The notes under the pieces are model-generated. The model did not search any database. It was given only the letters and a program-made list of their open reading frames with translations, and had not been told where the DNA came from. A stretch of DNA of 64,000 bases. Origin: Cheilinus undulatus. Lineage: Eukaryota > Chordata > Actinopteri > Labriformes > Labridae. Of the stretch, positions 9,337 to 21,300 are shown piece by piece (positions within the stretch are counted from its first letter, which is position 1; the number at the start of each line of letters is the position of its first letter). A program made the translations under genes and the position numbers. Location: contig NC_054867.1 of the NCBI RefSeq assembly GCF_018320785.1, forward strand, positions 37,327,855-37,391,854, read 5' to 3'.

Positions 9337-12300
9337 GTAAGTTTTAGTTTTTTTGAGTCAAATCAGTATTTTCTTGTCTTTTAACTGCTTTTGGCGTTGT
9401 TATATTCAACGCTCCTGTTACTGCGTGTTTTAACGGTCAACAGTTAGCCCATGAGATCCGTTAGCTAGTAACGGGGGCTCGGAGTGACCAAATTCAGGGC
9501 GATGTCAGTGACAGTAGCTTTGTAAACGCTTTATTCACCGTTCATTTGTCTCAGTTAGCTAAACTAACCACGCAACCCAGGGATCATTTACAGTTTTTTT
9601 CTATTGAAGGTAAGCGATTTTAACATGAAGGTTGACAAAGAAATTTTACTGCTCTTTATGGGATGTCTCACTTCGTTGTTATCAATTCCTATGAGCTGTG
9701 CGCTGACTTTCACTTTATATAACGACGGAAAAATGATATTCCTTTCCTTACAAAGTTAGTATTGGTAATAACAATAATAATGGTAATGGTGGTGATGATG
9801 TGATGTTAAATGGCTGGGGTTAATTTTAAACGACCAGTAAGATAACAGTTAAGAAATTAATTAATTTTACAAAGCCTTTATAAGTCCCAAGCCCATCCCT
9901 AAAGCCAATTTTTACATCAGAAATATTCATGCTTGGTTCAGAAATGAAAAATTGGATTCTAACGAAGTAGGCCTATTTGACATTTATAGCTGGCACCACG
10001 AGCTGGGGGGGGTTAGTGTTCATCAGGCAGAAATTCATTCAGTATTATTAATTTTAAAAACGTGGAATATAAGCATACAGCTGTAGCGAACAAGTAGCCG
10101 GTTATGCAATATTACATGACAGAGTTACTTCAATATAGACTGGTAAGAAAGACAAAAGCAGCTAATTTAAACATAATCCAGAATGGGATTAATTTCCGTG
10201 ATACTTAGTCATGTAGTGAAGAAGTGGCCTTATTTCATTTTAATATATCTTGATTTTTAGTCATAAAGGGAGCTGCAGGACCACTTTTAGTTGCATGCAT
10301 GTTTTATGCCAATCATTCATGTCAATCAATTATGATGCTGTCTCAAACATTTTTAAATAACAACTGACATCCAGACCCAGCAAACATCACCATAATCATC
10401 AAGTTTCCCTTGTTATTCTATCCCACTGTAACATTTAAAACAACAGGACCAGATCAGCCACTGCTCTGTGCTACATGATCATGCAGGGAAGGCTGCTGTG
10501 TGGCTCATCTTGAATTTGATGGCAGCAACAACTCTCAAAAAAGTAGGGACATAAGAAACTTTGCTGATGGTTGTCAGGAAAAACTCTGGGTTGTGTTGTG
10601 AAAAATTTGACTGCTCCACAAGCAGCTTACCCTAAAAATTAAAGCAAGCATTCAGGAGTTCCATGCATATGTGAAGAAGGCTTTATGGTTGAAACTGCAC
10701 AGATTTGCTTTCAGCAACACTTATCTAATATTTGCTCTTGTTCTTTTTCTCTTCTCTGTTACAGTGGGGAGCCCAAACTGTGATTCCTACAGAGATGGAG
10801 CCGGCGTGTACCACGTCTCCCAAACTTGCTACATAGGATACTGCTGTGGATCCTGCTACAACAGATACTGCTGTCAAAATAGCTTCTTAAGGTTGACTGA
10901 GGACGAGCAAGATGAGTGGTATGCTAGATATTTCACTCTGTTATAAATGATGAACTGCCTCTTGCTATGGTTGACAGCTGTACATGTCAAGTTGTGAGAC
11001 AGAGATATCAAGAGGGATCTGCTTCTCTTCTTCTTCTCTGTGTAATTACTGCTGTGGCGTGTTGCTGCAGGCTTTTCTTGCAATCATTATGCAAAGAACA
11101 GGAAGTGATGTCTTCCTGTGCTCGACCACCCTCTTTTAGCTGATACCTGAAGCTGACAGCAGATGTCTCTTTCTATATAACAGAATCCTAAAATGTGTTT
11201 AGCTTACATGTCTAATGATTTAACCATCAATGGAAAGAGGTAGAGGAAGTTACAAACTGGGAAATCCTGTATTGGTTAGAGAAGCTGGTAGTGATGTGTA
11301 ATGCTGATTCTTGTCTCTGATATAGGTTCTAAGATATCAGTGTCATTGGGATTTTCCTTCTGCTTACTGTTGCAGTTATGTAAGATAAAGGTATGTATTT
11401 TTGATTGCTTTTTCCTCTGTGTCTTTTTCAGTGATTCCAAATTTTACATGTCTGACTCCCCTCTGCCCATGGTCTTTGGTATCGGTACCTTTGTGGCCAT
11501 TTTGCTCATCTTCATCTGCTGCTGTGTCTGTCCCTGCTGCTGCCTGTATAAGATGTGTCGAAAACCCAGACGTAAGTAATGCTTTGTTAACTCCTTTTAT
11601 TAGTCATTGTTGTATGTGATGTCTGTTGAAAGTAAACAGGATGATAAAGGGTTTAGAAAAGTGTTTGCCTGCTTTGGTATTTGTCAGGTACTTGATACAT
11701 GCTGTTATTTAGATTTATTGATCTAAGGAGTAGATAATGCAGGCTCAAACAGACTCTTTTTTTTATTACTCTCCATAGTCTTTGTATTAGGAAGGTATTT
11801 TAAGCATTAGGAAACCTTTTGCCGTGAAATACTTTGGATAGATGTTAAAGAGATGTTGTTATGCTCATTTCTGACAAGAGTTGTCACTTTGTCACAGATT
11901 TATAAATTACAATATGGCACTAGCAGGGCTTGACATTAAAGTCCCTGTACAGTGATTAAAAAATCTTTAATTTAGGTCTGTTGTATGAAAGGCCACTGTG
12001 TTATGAAGCACCAGGCCAAATTTCAGTCATGAAAAAAAATGTCTTAGTTTATAAAATTAAGCTTCAAAATCATGAAGAATGAGGCAGTAAAATATGTACT
12101 AGGATGGTGATTTTTTAATTTAAAAAATGCTTCTGATCAGAGCTCAGCTGTCTGGCTCTGTGCCAGAGCAGAGAGACAGAAGTTGGGGATTCAATTTACT
12201 GTTTTCTGGCACAAATCTCTCCATTATGATGCTTTTAATGACCCCACCGTGGCTGATAGATTTGGGAAATTTACCTCACAATGAACAAAAACATAGCATG

Positions 12301-15300
12301 TAACTGGCTTTCGACTTTCAACGAAGATCGTAATGTTAGCTAACAACAGACTGTATTGAGATGAACTGCTTGGTGGTTTTATATTGTTGTAGCCTTAGGG
12401 GGGTGGAGTAATCCCCAATCAAGACTGGTGATGTCATGAGCTCCTATATTTGCCCTGCTCAATTAAACCAAGCAAAGAAAGAGCTTAACAATGTTCTAAC
12501 CGTCTAAATCGAAAATTCCATCACACATAGATCTGTGTTTTCACATGTTTACAGCAACTTTACTCAAACATATCTAGTGTGTTAAGAAACAAAGTTTGAA
12601 TTTCACTCTACAGGGACTTAAACACCAACTAACGAGCTGAATGAAGGTGGATTTCAGCTGTGGCAGAGAGTGTAGGGACTCACACTCACTACTTAAGCAG
12701 CCTGAATTTATTGGCGACAGGTCCTGTGCTCTATTCTAACTGGGCTCAGCTGTTGGTGTCAGTGTTTGTAAGCACTGTTGCAGTGGTAGAAATTTTTTGT
12801 AATGTGGCTGTTTTGTAAATAAAGGAGTCAGTCTTCCCCATGTAATTGCAGAGTGCCCACTTTATATCAGACCACAAACTTTGTTGGCCAATTTCTGAAT
12901 GACAAAAAAATAGTTGAAGTTTGAAGTACAGTGTTGCTCTGCATTTCAAAGGAATGCAGTAGTTCAAGTAAATTTTAGCATGCCATAGTCGACCATAATC
13001 ATATGCTATGTTATTTCTAACTAGAAAACTATGGCTAATGAACATTTAGACTGGCTAATAACTTAAAAACTGCTAGTCACTGTGGTTGGTGAGCAAAAAA
13101 GTTTGTGTTAAGGATACCAGTGAAAATGCAATGACATTGATGCTACCACAGTGTTTCCAGTGTTTTATGAAACGTTGACAGTGTGCAGAAGTTTGCCTGC
13201 CTTTCCTGATACATTCATTCCTCTCCTATGCACCTGTCTTTTGAAATAAATGTATTTGTTTTACATGTCTTTATATTTGGATTGGATTGATTATCAAAGT
13301 AACACAAACCAGCAGAGATTGTAAAACATGTGTTATTGAAAAGTATCAAACATTTTGCCAGTCTTATTTCTGACAGTGCAAGAACTGTGGCTCTTGAGCT
13401 TTTATCATGTTATAAAAACGTCGTAAGGGTACTTAAGGGTTTCAATTATTAAGTGAAATCAAAAGATATTTTTTTCTACAGGACATCAGAATTATTTTTC
13501 TATGCTTTTAGTACCGTATGTATTTCCTGGAATATCTCTGTCTGCATTGTTTGTGAGCTTACCTGCCTGATAAGTTTCCATCCTGGAGCACAGATGGGTG
13601 GGGTTTCTGGGTAAACCGAAAGTTAAATAGTTGCAAACGGAAAGTGAAAGAGCAAATATTTGTATCAAATGTGCCTTGACCTCTAATGGGTGCAGTAAGA
13701 GAGGATACTATCCACAGTTTGCACACACTGGTAAACAGATTACAGACATTGCTTCAGTCTTGTGTTTGGAGATATCCTGAGTTAGCAGAGTATTTCAAGA
13801 ATGAGTGGAGTGAGTTGAAAAAGAGCTAAATTGTAGAGAGCACCAGGTGTTTTTAAGAAGGAGGCTCTTTATTTGGAATCAGGCCTTTATTTTTTAATCT
13901 GACTGAGAAGTATAATGGTTTATATTTATATTCTCAAAGAGAAGAATAATTGTTTATATTTTAATTGAAAGAAAATGTCATGATGTAACTTTAATAGTAG
14001 TTGCCTAAAATAAAACATATTTTTAAGTCAGGGGTTATATTATAAATAGATAATATTAAGATAATAAAATATAAATATGATCTTTTATTATCTGTCAGGC
14101 AAAAAAAAAACTAGCTAACGCCTTCTCATATTTTATAATTTAGTAAGAGTAACAATGGTCAAATCATCCTGTGAACATTTAAAATCTGAACTGTAACAGT
14201 GACAGGCAACCTTCCGTGTCAAAAAACAGATGTTATGTTGAACTATACTGTCCAGTCAAGAAAAGCCCTGCCGTTTAAAACAAACTCACATCTGAAAGCA
14301 GTGAAAGCTTCGCTGTTTCAAATGAAAACACACTGGAATTAGCATGATAATCATGTAAAATACCCGGCCTCTAAAGAGGGGCCGACTTTATTTGTTGATG
14401 TGGACCATTACAGTAATATGGGGCCCGGCCACAGTTTGACTCCTGGTCTTTATTGGAGGAAATACTGTATTTTAATACTTTAACAGCACCATATTTAATC
14501 TATATTAATATCTATACAGAATTTTTTTACCATATCAACATATACTGTTAGAGAGCTTCTCACAAAAAACCCTCTGACAAAAAAATGCTTGCTTATCGAT
14601 TATGGGCAAATTCAATCAAATTATTCAATTCAATCCATTTCAGATAAATTTACTAAACCCTCAAGGGTTACAAAAATAATTCGAGTCACAGTTTTTAATT
14701 CTTTTTACAATCAGCAGATCCTTTATAAGGCAGAGAGTGTTCTGGCTTCTTCTGGATTGATATTAACTGATCTAGTCATAGAATCAACTCTGATACAGTG
14801 TGATCACTATAGCTATGTTAGCTACACTTTAAGGTGCAGTGTGTAATATTTAGCCAAGTAGCATTTAGCAAAACAAGCTTGGTTAAAATGAAACATAACA
14901 TTTATAAGTAGATTGATTTAAATTAGTGTTGACATCTGATATATGATATATATGTATATATATGATAGATCTGACATCTGATTCCTTCTATGGTGCCATA
15001 GAAACAGGCAAAATGCAAAAATCCAAGATGGCGGCGCCCTTGAAGGGGACCCTCCCTATGTATGAATAAAAGTCTTATTCTGAGTTATTTTAAAAAATAG
15101 ATTTAAAAAATGTATTATCAGATGTCCACACTAATTTAGATCAATCTACTTATAAATGTTGTTTCATTTTAACCAAGATTGTTTTTTTCTAAATGCTACT
15201 AGGCTAAATATTACACACTGCACCTTTAAAATATTTTAAAACGCATTCCCACTCATGCAGCAGCCTCTTCACTTGTTGATAGTTTTATTTATTTGCCTGC

Positions 15301-18300
15301 ATGTATTTACCATGCTGCTGATTTCAGTACTTAATCTAAGTGATATTATTATGAGGCTTTGGCAGTGCTTTAATTGTTTCTATGATCAGTCTGCTGAGTG
15401 ACATTTCCACCAGACCCCAGACATTATGGCTGCACTGTTGTCATTTTCCCATTGCCCAATTTCCTCATCTTATGATCACTGTCATTTCTGGCATTATTGC
15501 ATTGTGTTGGTTGTGAGATGTGAACACATTGTATCACTCAGTGTCACACTGAGTGTTTCGAGAACAGTTCTTCTTTCTTGACATCTTTCCAGTGTCTTCT
15601 CCTCATCCTTAGAAATGTATAAGCCTCTTAAAAATCCTCTAAATAGTTTTGGGATCCCAGGGGGGTCACTGAGGGGCTAATGTGCATTGGGAGTAAGTTT
15701 TAATGATCTATTTTTAACTTTAAAGGGAAAAGTTAATGATTCTGAGAGTACTGAATTGCTTAAAATTTCATCACAAGGAGGAAACTTTATGAAAATGCTC
15801 TCTGAACTTAAGTATAACAGAGAGTTGGAAAAGTGACTTTTTAATCCACTTCAAAATACTGAGACATTCACTTGAAGCTTTACAGTTGTTTTAGTTTATA
15901 TTCATGCAAGAATATATCACCTAAATTTAGTTGAACACATTTCACAATAAAGCCAGAGTAACTGATGAACCATGTGACAAAAGACAAATGATGATTCATG
16001 TTCAGAAGTTTAAGCCATGAGTCATATGTCAACAGCATGTTTCCATGTGCCACTGCCTGTGCATTATTTAGCACATGTGTATTTCTTGTATACAGTCAAT
16101 GACGTCAGTGTGCATTCTGCTTTGTGACAATTTAACAACCTACTTAAAATTCAGAGTGAAATGAAGAAGTCAGACTCTTGGTTTCCAGTGTGTTGGAGTG
16201 TTTGTCTGTCTGTTTCTACATCAGAACATCAGGGGATTCATTTTAAGGTCCACCCACCACATGATTTTCATTACTGCAGAGGCTCGCGTTTACTACTAAC
16301 GCAGACTTCGAGACACAGTCTGAACAAACTAGTTTAAACATTCCCCATATCACACATGTAAGTGTTAAAGTGACACTGTTACAGATAACAGGCCCTTTAT
16401 TGTGTGAACTCTGTTCAGAGCTGTGAAGTCCCCGACTCCGCTTGTTTTTTCACAATACTGGTTTTACTTAAGCAGAGAGATCATAGCCATACTTTGTTCA
16501 TGCTGCTTTTTCCCAGTGATTTAAATGTATATGTTTTAATTTAACTTACTGTAAGTAAGTTATGCCCTTTTCTAAAAGCGGATGCTATATTTCTTTGTTA
16601 AAGCCCCTTTAAAGTGAAATCTAAACTTTGTGTTTTAACACACTAGAAATATTGGAGTAAGGTAGCTACATGTGAAAACACTGGGATCTATGTGTGACTG
16701 TTTTTTTTTTTGTTTAGACCGTTACAAGGTTTTTCATCTCTTTCCTGTCTTGGTTTAATTTAAGCAGGGTAAATACAGGAGCATGATGGGGAGATTTGTA
16801 CCAGAAAACAGTAAATTACTACTAGCTGCACTCTGATCAGAAGCATTTTTTAAATCTGAGAGGATTGTATTTCTCTTGAGTGAGTCAGCTCTCCCAAGCG
16901 ACACCCCCACACCACCCTAGAGCTACAATGTTACAATGTTATTTAGCAGATGCTTTTATCCAAACTAACATACATCGGACAGGTAGACAGGTGTTCCAGG
17001 AGTTAAAGACCTTGCCCAAGAGCCCAAACTGGATATTGATTATGCACTGACTGGGATTCAAACCTCGATCTCCCAGAACAAAGTCGGCGGGGTAACCCAC
17101 CAAGCCATCCAGCCTACAGCCAGAGTTGATATTGCTGCTAGGCCTGGGCGATATGGCCTTAAAATCATATCACAGTATTTTTCTTGCCTTTGACGATACA
17201 GTATTATATCACGGTATTACAAAATTTAAAAGAGATAATGCTTTTTAATCCAAATTCAAGTGTTATTAACCCCCTTCTCCCCTTAAAACAATCCTTTGAT
17301 ATTATACTCAATTTAAGTAGCTAAGTAGCTTAAAGGAACACAGAAAACATGTTTTATTTTTTTAAGTCTCTCTAGGTTTACTTCTGTCTAACTGCACTCC
17401 AAGTTTCGCATTTCATCTCTAACCTGATGAGGTGTGTTAAGTTGCTAAGGACTTGAGCACATTTCCTAGTAAAGGCGTTCACAATAAAAGTGTTTCAGAA
17501 AAATAACAGCCAAGGACTTTTATTTTGGAGAGCTTGACGGAAGTATTGTGTTTAGCATTGAGTTAGCTTAGCTTTGGCTGCCGTCCCGGGGAATACAGCT
17601 AGTTTACAGCAGCTTTTCTGACCTCATTTAACAGCGCAGCCTGGATCTTTGACTCACTGTGGACTTAGAAAAGAAAGTCATAACTTTTAAACGGTTGTTT
17701 AAGCCATTGTAAGAAGAAGAGCTGCAACACTGGGCTCTGCGACCAGCCAAAGCAGCACTTAGCTTGTGTTAAAGCCCCGGGTAGACTGACAGACACAGCA
17801 CACTGACTTTGTTGCGGTACAGTGGTCAGACTTTAAGAGGAAAAAACACGTGTTTTTGCCTGCTAACTGTGCCTAGTTACTGGGGCAAGAGTCCTTGACA
17901 TTCGGTTAGTTACCTGGCTACACATAATGCTAGAGCTAAATGTGCTATTGACGAGACTCTGCCCGAGCTGTGTGTCACAGCTCACTCTCTCGGCCAGCTT
18001 TGGGACGGTATTAATACTGGTTTACCGCCAACCTCTATGTAGCACAGTTTTTTTTAACCAGCTCCTCCTGCTCCGTGGTCTCTGTGCTTGAAGCCATTGT
18101 CACACTGAGACAGACACGATGATCAACAAGCATTATCGCGATTGGTCGGTAGAGTCCACATCCCTACCGTAGGCCAAATTTATATCATTTATACTGTCTA
18201 CCTCATATACCACGCACCCCTAATTGCTGCCTCATTTATCATGATTTTGAAGGTTATTTCATAAACTTACAAATGTTTTTCATGACTGAAATTTAGCCCT

Positions 18301-21300
18301 GTGGCTCGTAGTGGCCTGTCATACAACTATCCTTAAATACAGATTTTTGTCCCTTTTTCAGGGACTTAAATGCATAGAGATCCCTGAGGAGCCCATGTGA
18401 TTGCAGCTGAGCAGGACAGAAAGAATAATTGAACATTAAAAAAAAAAAATTTATTGCAAAATAACACTTGTCTTAGGGTTATCTCCACTACAGTCAAATT
18501 CTCATGAAACCATCCACCAGGATTTGAAAATACTCTTCCTATCTATCATAGTCTGTCATGTTATTTAGAGCTCTAGTCACTCTTGCACAAGTGTCTTGAA
18601 ACTTCCTGAATTTAGCTGCATAAGCATCTTTGTGGGAATACAAACAGCAGATTTTTTCACCCAGACTCGGGATGCAAAATATTCTCAGTATGATATTGGT
18701 ATAAGCAGATTTTAGCATAAAATTTTAGTTATTGGGATTGGCAGATATGATTATTGCATGTATGAATAAGGTTGTGGAGATTTAGGCAGTACAAACAGAT
18801 CTGTCAGTTGAAGCTCATTATTCCTTTAGCTATAAAGGCTGTTTTAAGGACTTAAGTTTTAGGTCTGAAATACTTATTTAGATATTGGTATCAATGTTGG
18901 TACCAGTCTTAAGGAATATGTAAATACTGGCAAAACTGATACTGACAAAAATCCAATATAATGCATCCCTAACCTAGACTTTACCCTGATTTTTCCCTGC
19001 AAGCCCTAATATTTTGCCCTCCTCCACACCTCCCTTGCCTGACAGACAAACTGCAGGTAAGCTTCCTGCTCTGAGGGACAAGCGTGAACAAAGACATAAG
19101 GAAAATTTCCAGGTGGATTACTCTAAAATACCCCAGAAAATGCCAGGATTGCATGTGTGAAAAGGGCTTAAGTCTTCTATCCGGACGATATCATTAAACG
19201 GTGACCTTTACAAATCAACAAACGTGTCCCATTTAAAATTAAGTCTGCTGGATTATCTTCATCTGATGCCAGGTTTAACTGGAGAGTAATGTGAATTAAT
19301 GTTGCTGATTGAAATAGCGGACAAATAGTAAAAACATAGGAATGGATGATTTGCATCACATGGAAACCGAAACCTTTTTTATTGTTAAAAAAAAAAAGAA
19401 AAGCCAAGTGTCTCTTGTGCAAAGAAAGGCTGAGTCAAACCGAGCTGAGAGTGGAGAAGAAGACAGGTTGTTGTTTTATGTTAGGGCCTTCATTCAGAAT
19501 GAGAATGTGGCACCCTATACGGCCACCTATTGGAGATGAGACGTTACCGGTATTAATGATAATGTTAAATTTCCCCACGGTTATCATACGGTTCATGCTT
19601 TAATCATCATGATAATTGTTAGCGATTGTGCTTTAATATTACAGTAAATAATATCCAGACGGCATCCTGTGTAGGTAAGTAAACTGAGGTGAATGGGACA
19701 AAATGTTCATTGGTCAGCTGATCTGTCCTCTCTCACCTGCCTGCATCACTCACTGTGACTGTCAGAGTTCAGAGACAGGGACAAGAAGAGTAGGCACTTT
19801 AGGCTAATCAATACATAAACTCAAAATACATCAGCATTATGAATCAAATTATACCATAATGCAGTAGCTTACCTTCAACACATGGCTTGACGAGAAAAAA
19901 GAACTCAGACTGTAGGAGTAGCATACACTTGCTGGCTTTAGCTGCTCCTTTTCTGCTGAAACAGTCTGAAACTTTGGAACTCCTCCTTTTAGTTAAAAAT
20001 GAATAGATTTTAATTAGCTTACTTGATGAGCCGACTGATGGTCGTGTTGTGATGTGATCAAGGATGGGGGGATTACACAATTATAGCAGAATGTGCATAA
20101 AATGTCGTGATATGTTCATTTTTTTGCGAAAAAACAGAGTAAGTCCAGATGTGAGGACAGGAAATAGGTTTGCTTTTTCTGCAATATGAAAAAGAAAAGG
20201 ATGGCATCATGATCTTTTTAACTTAATAACTCAAAATCTACTCATCTTGTACCACTTCAGTTAAAACAGATTGTCATTGTCTTTCTGCTACAGCAGAAAA
20301 GTATCAGTAGCAGTATTGATAAGGATTTAAAGCTATAATAAAGTATGACTATTTTTATCTGTTTTCCTTTGGCAACTTTGGCTCTTTAATGTCCTGTCAA
20401 ACATAAAAATAATGAATAGTTTGTTGTTTACACCATTTGTTTTTAAAAAGCTATTTAAAGAAATCAGATTTTGACAATGTTAATAACAAAGTATTGTTAA
20501 TGCACATGTGATACGGTTTCATGTTTACTCTTGATGTTCATACAAACTTAAAGTGTATTGGCTTGTTCAAGTGCTGTTAATTTGATTACTATTGTTTTTA
20601 ATAACAGGCTTGATGAAATTATTTGAAATTATGAATATGTGCATTTTTTTTTATCTTGTACACTTTCTTTTTACTCGTCCCTTATGAAAATGAGGGGAGT
20701 AGGTGGAGGTAGAGCTTCAAACCCAGTCAGGGGTGACTGCTATCCCCAGTAGGGCATCTCACTTCAGGTCTGCCTCCCCAGCCTTCTTGTTAAGCTCCCT
20801 CTCTCCCTGTTTTCTCCTGTGTTCTTTTCGCAGTTTCAAGTTTAATGTCGTAGTGAGGAATCGTTGTAGTTGAGTTGTGCCGGGGTAGGAAGTATCTGCA
20901 TTGCCACTACCTGAGTCTGTTGAAGGTGGTATTGCTGGCCATGTGGTAGGGCAGTAAGGTAGAGGATGTCTCTGTGTTGGCATAGTGGGTGGTGGGAGAT
21001 AGCATGGAGGGGTGGCTCTAGGATGCTTGAGAGCACTGTTCACCTCTCTGGAGGTGGCGTGGGACTAACTGAATGAACAACAGCAAAGGGGGATTTCCAC
21101 TAGACAACCCCGGCAAAGTGTTTCATTTTTTGTTTTTTTATGCTGCCCATTGGCTGGCACAGTTGACTTGTGGAGTAGTAAGCATGAGGATTTAACTGGG
21201 TTCAGGGACTTCTTCGCTGAGTGCTCCTTTCTGTAGACTATTACATAAAAACTATTTATTTTACAGATATTTAAGGCCAATATATGATACCTACCACTGA

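Larger units (their letters stand above)
16598..18369 (+). mobile_element. Interrupted copy of the TTAA-flanked element (copy 2)
   Basis: Left part 16598-16922 and right part about 18166-18369 correspond to the two ends of the element at 11936-12621, inverted relative to it. Examples are ACACACTAGAAATATTGGAG and ATCTATGTGTGA on the left, and TTTTTCATGACTGAAATTT and CAGGGACTTAA on the right. TTAA is found at both outer edges. The middle 1.2 kb is foreign: a SINE followed by a second repeat. Confidence 0.6.

Noticed and set aside
9102-9347. Upstream in-frame start for shisa5 at 9102
   Set aside because: It would add about 56 residues unlike any shisa signal peptide and begins before the likely transcription start; the ATG at 9270 has a strong context.
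13690-13710. Alternative shisa5 first exon near the interferon-type cluster (ATGGGTGCA then GTAAGA)
   Set aside because: Its splice phase (0) would join exon 4 in a frame that hits TGA at once.
20759-21043. 94-codon minus-strand ORF ending in a basic, helical-looking stretch
   Set aside because: It looks partly protein-like but matches no family I can name, and nothing supports splicing or a promoter.
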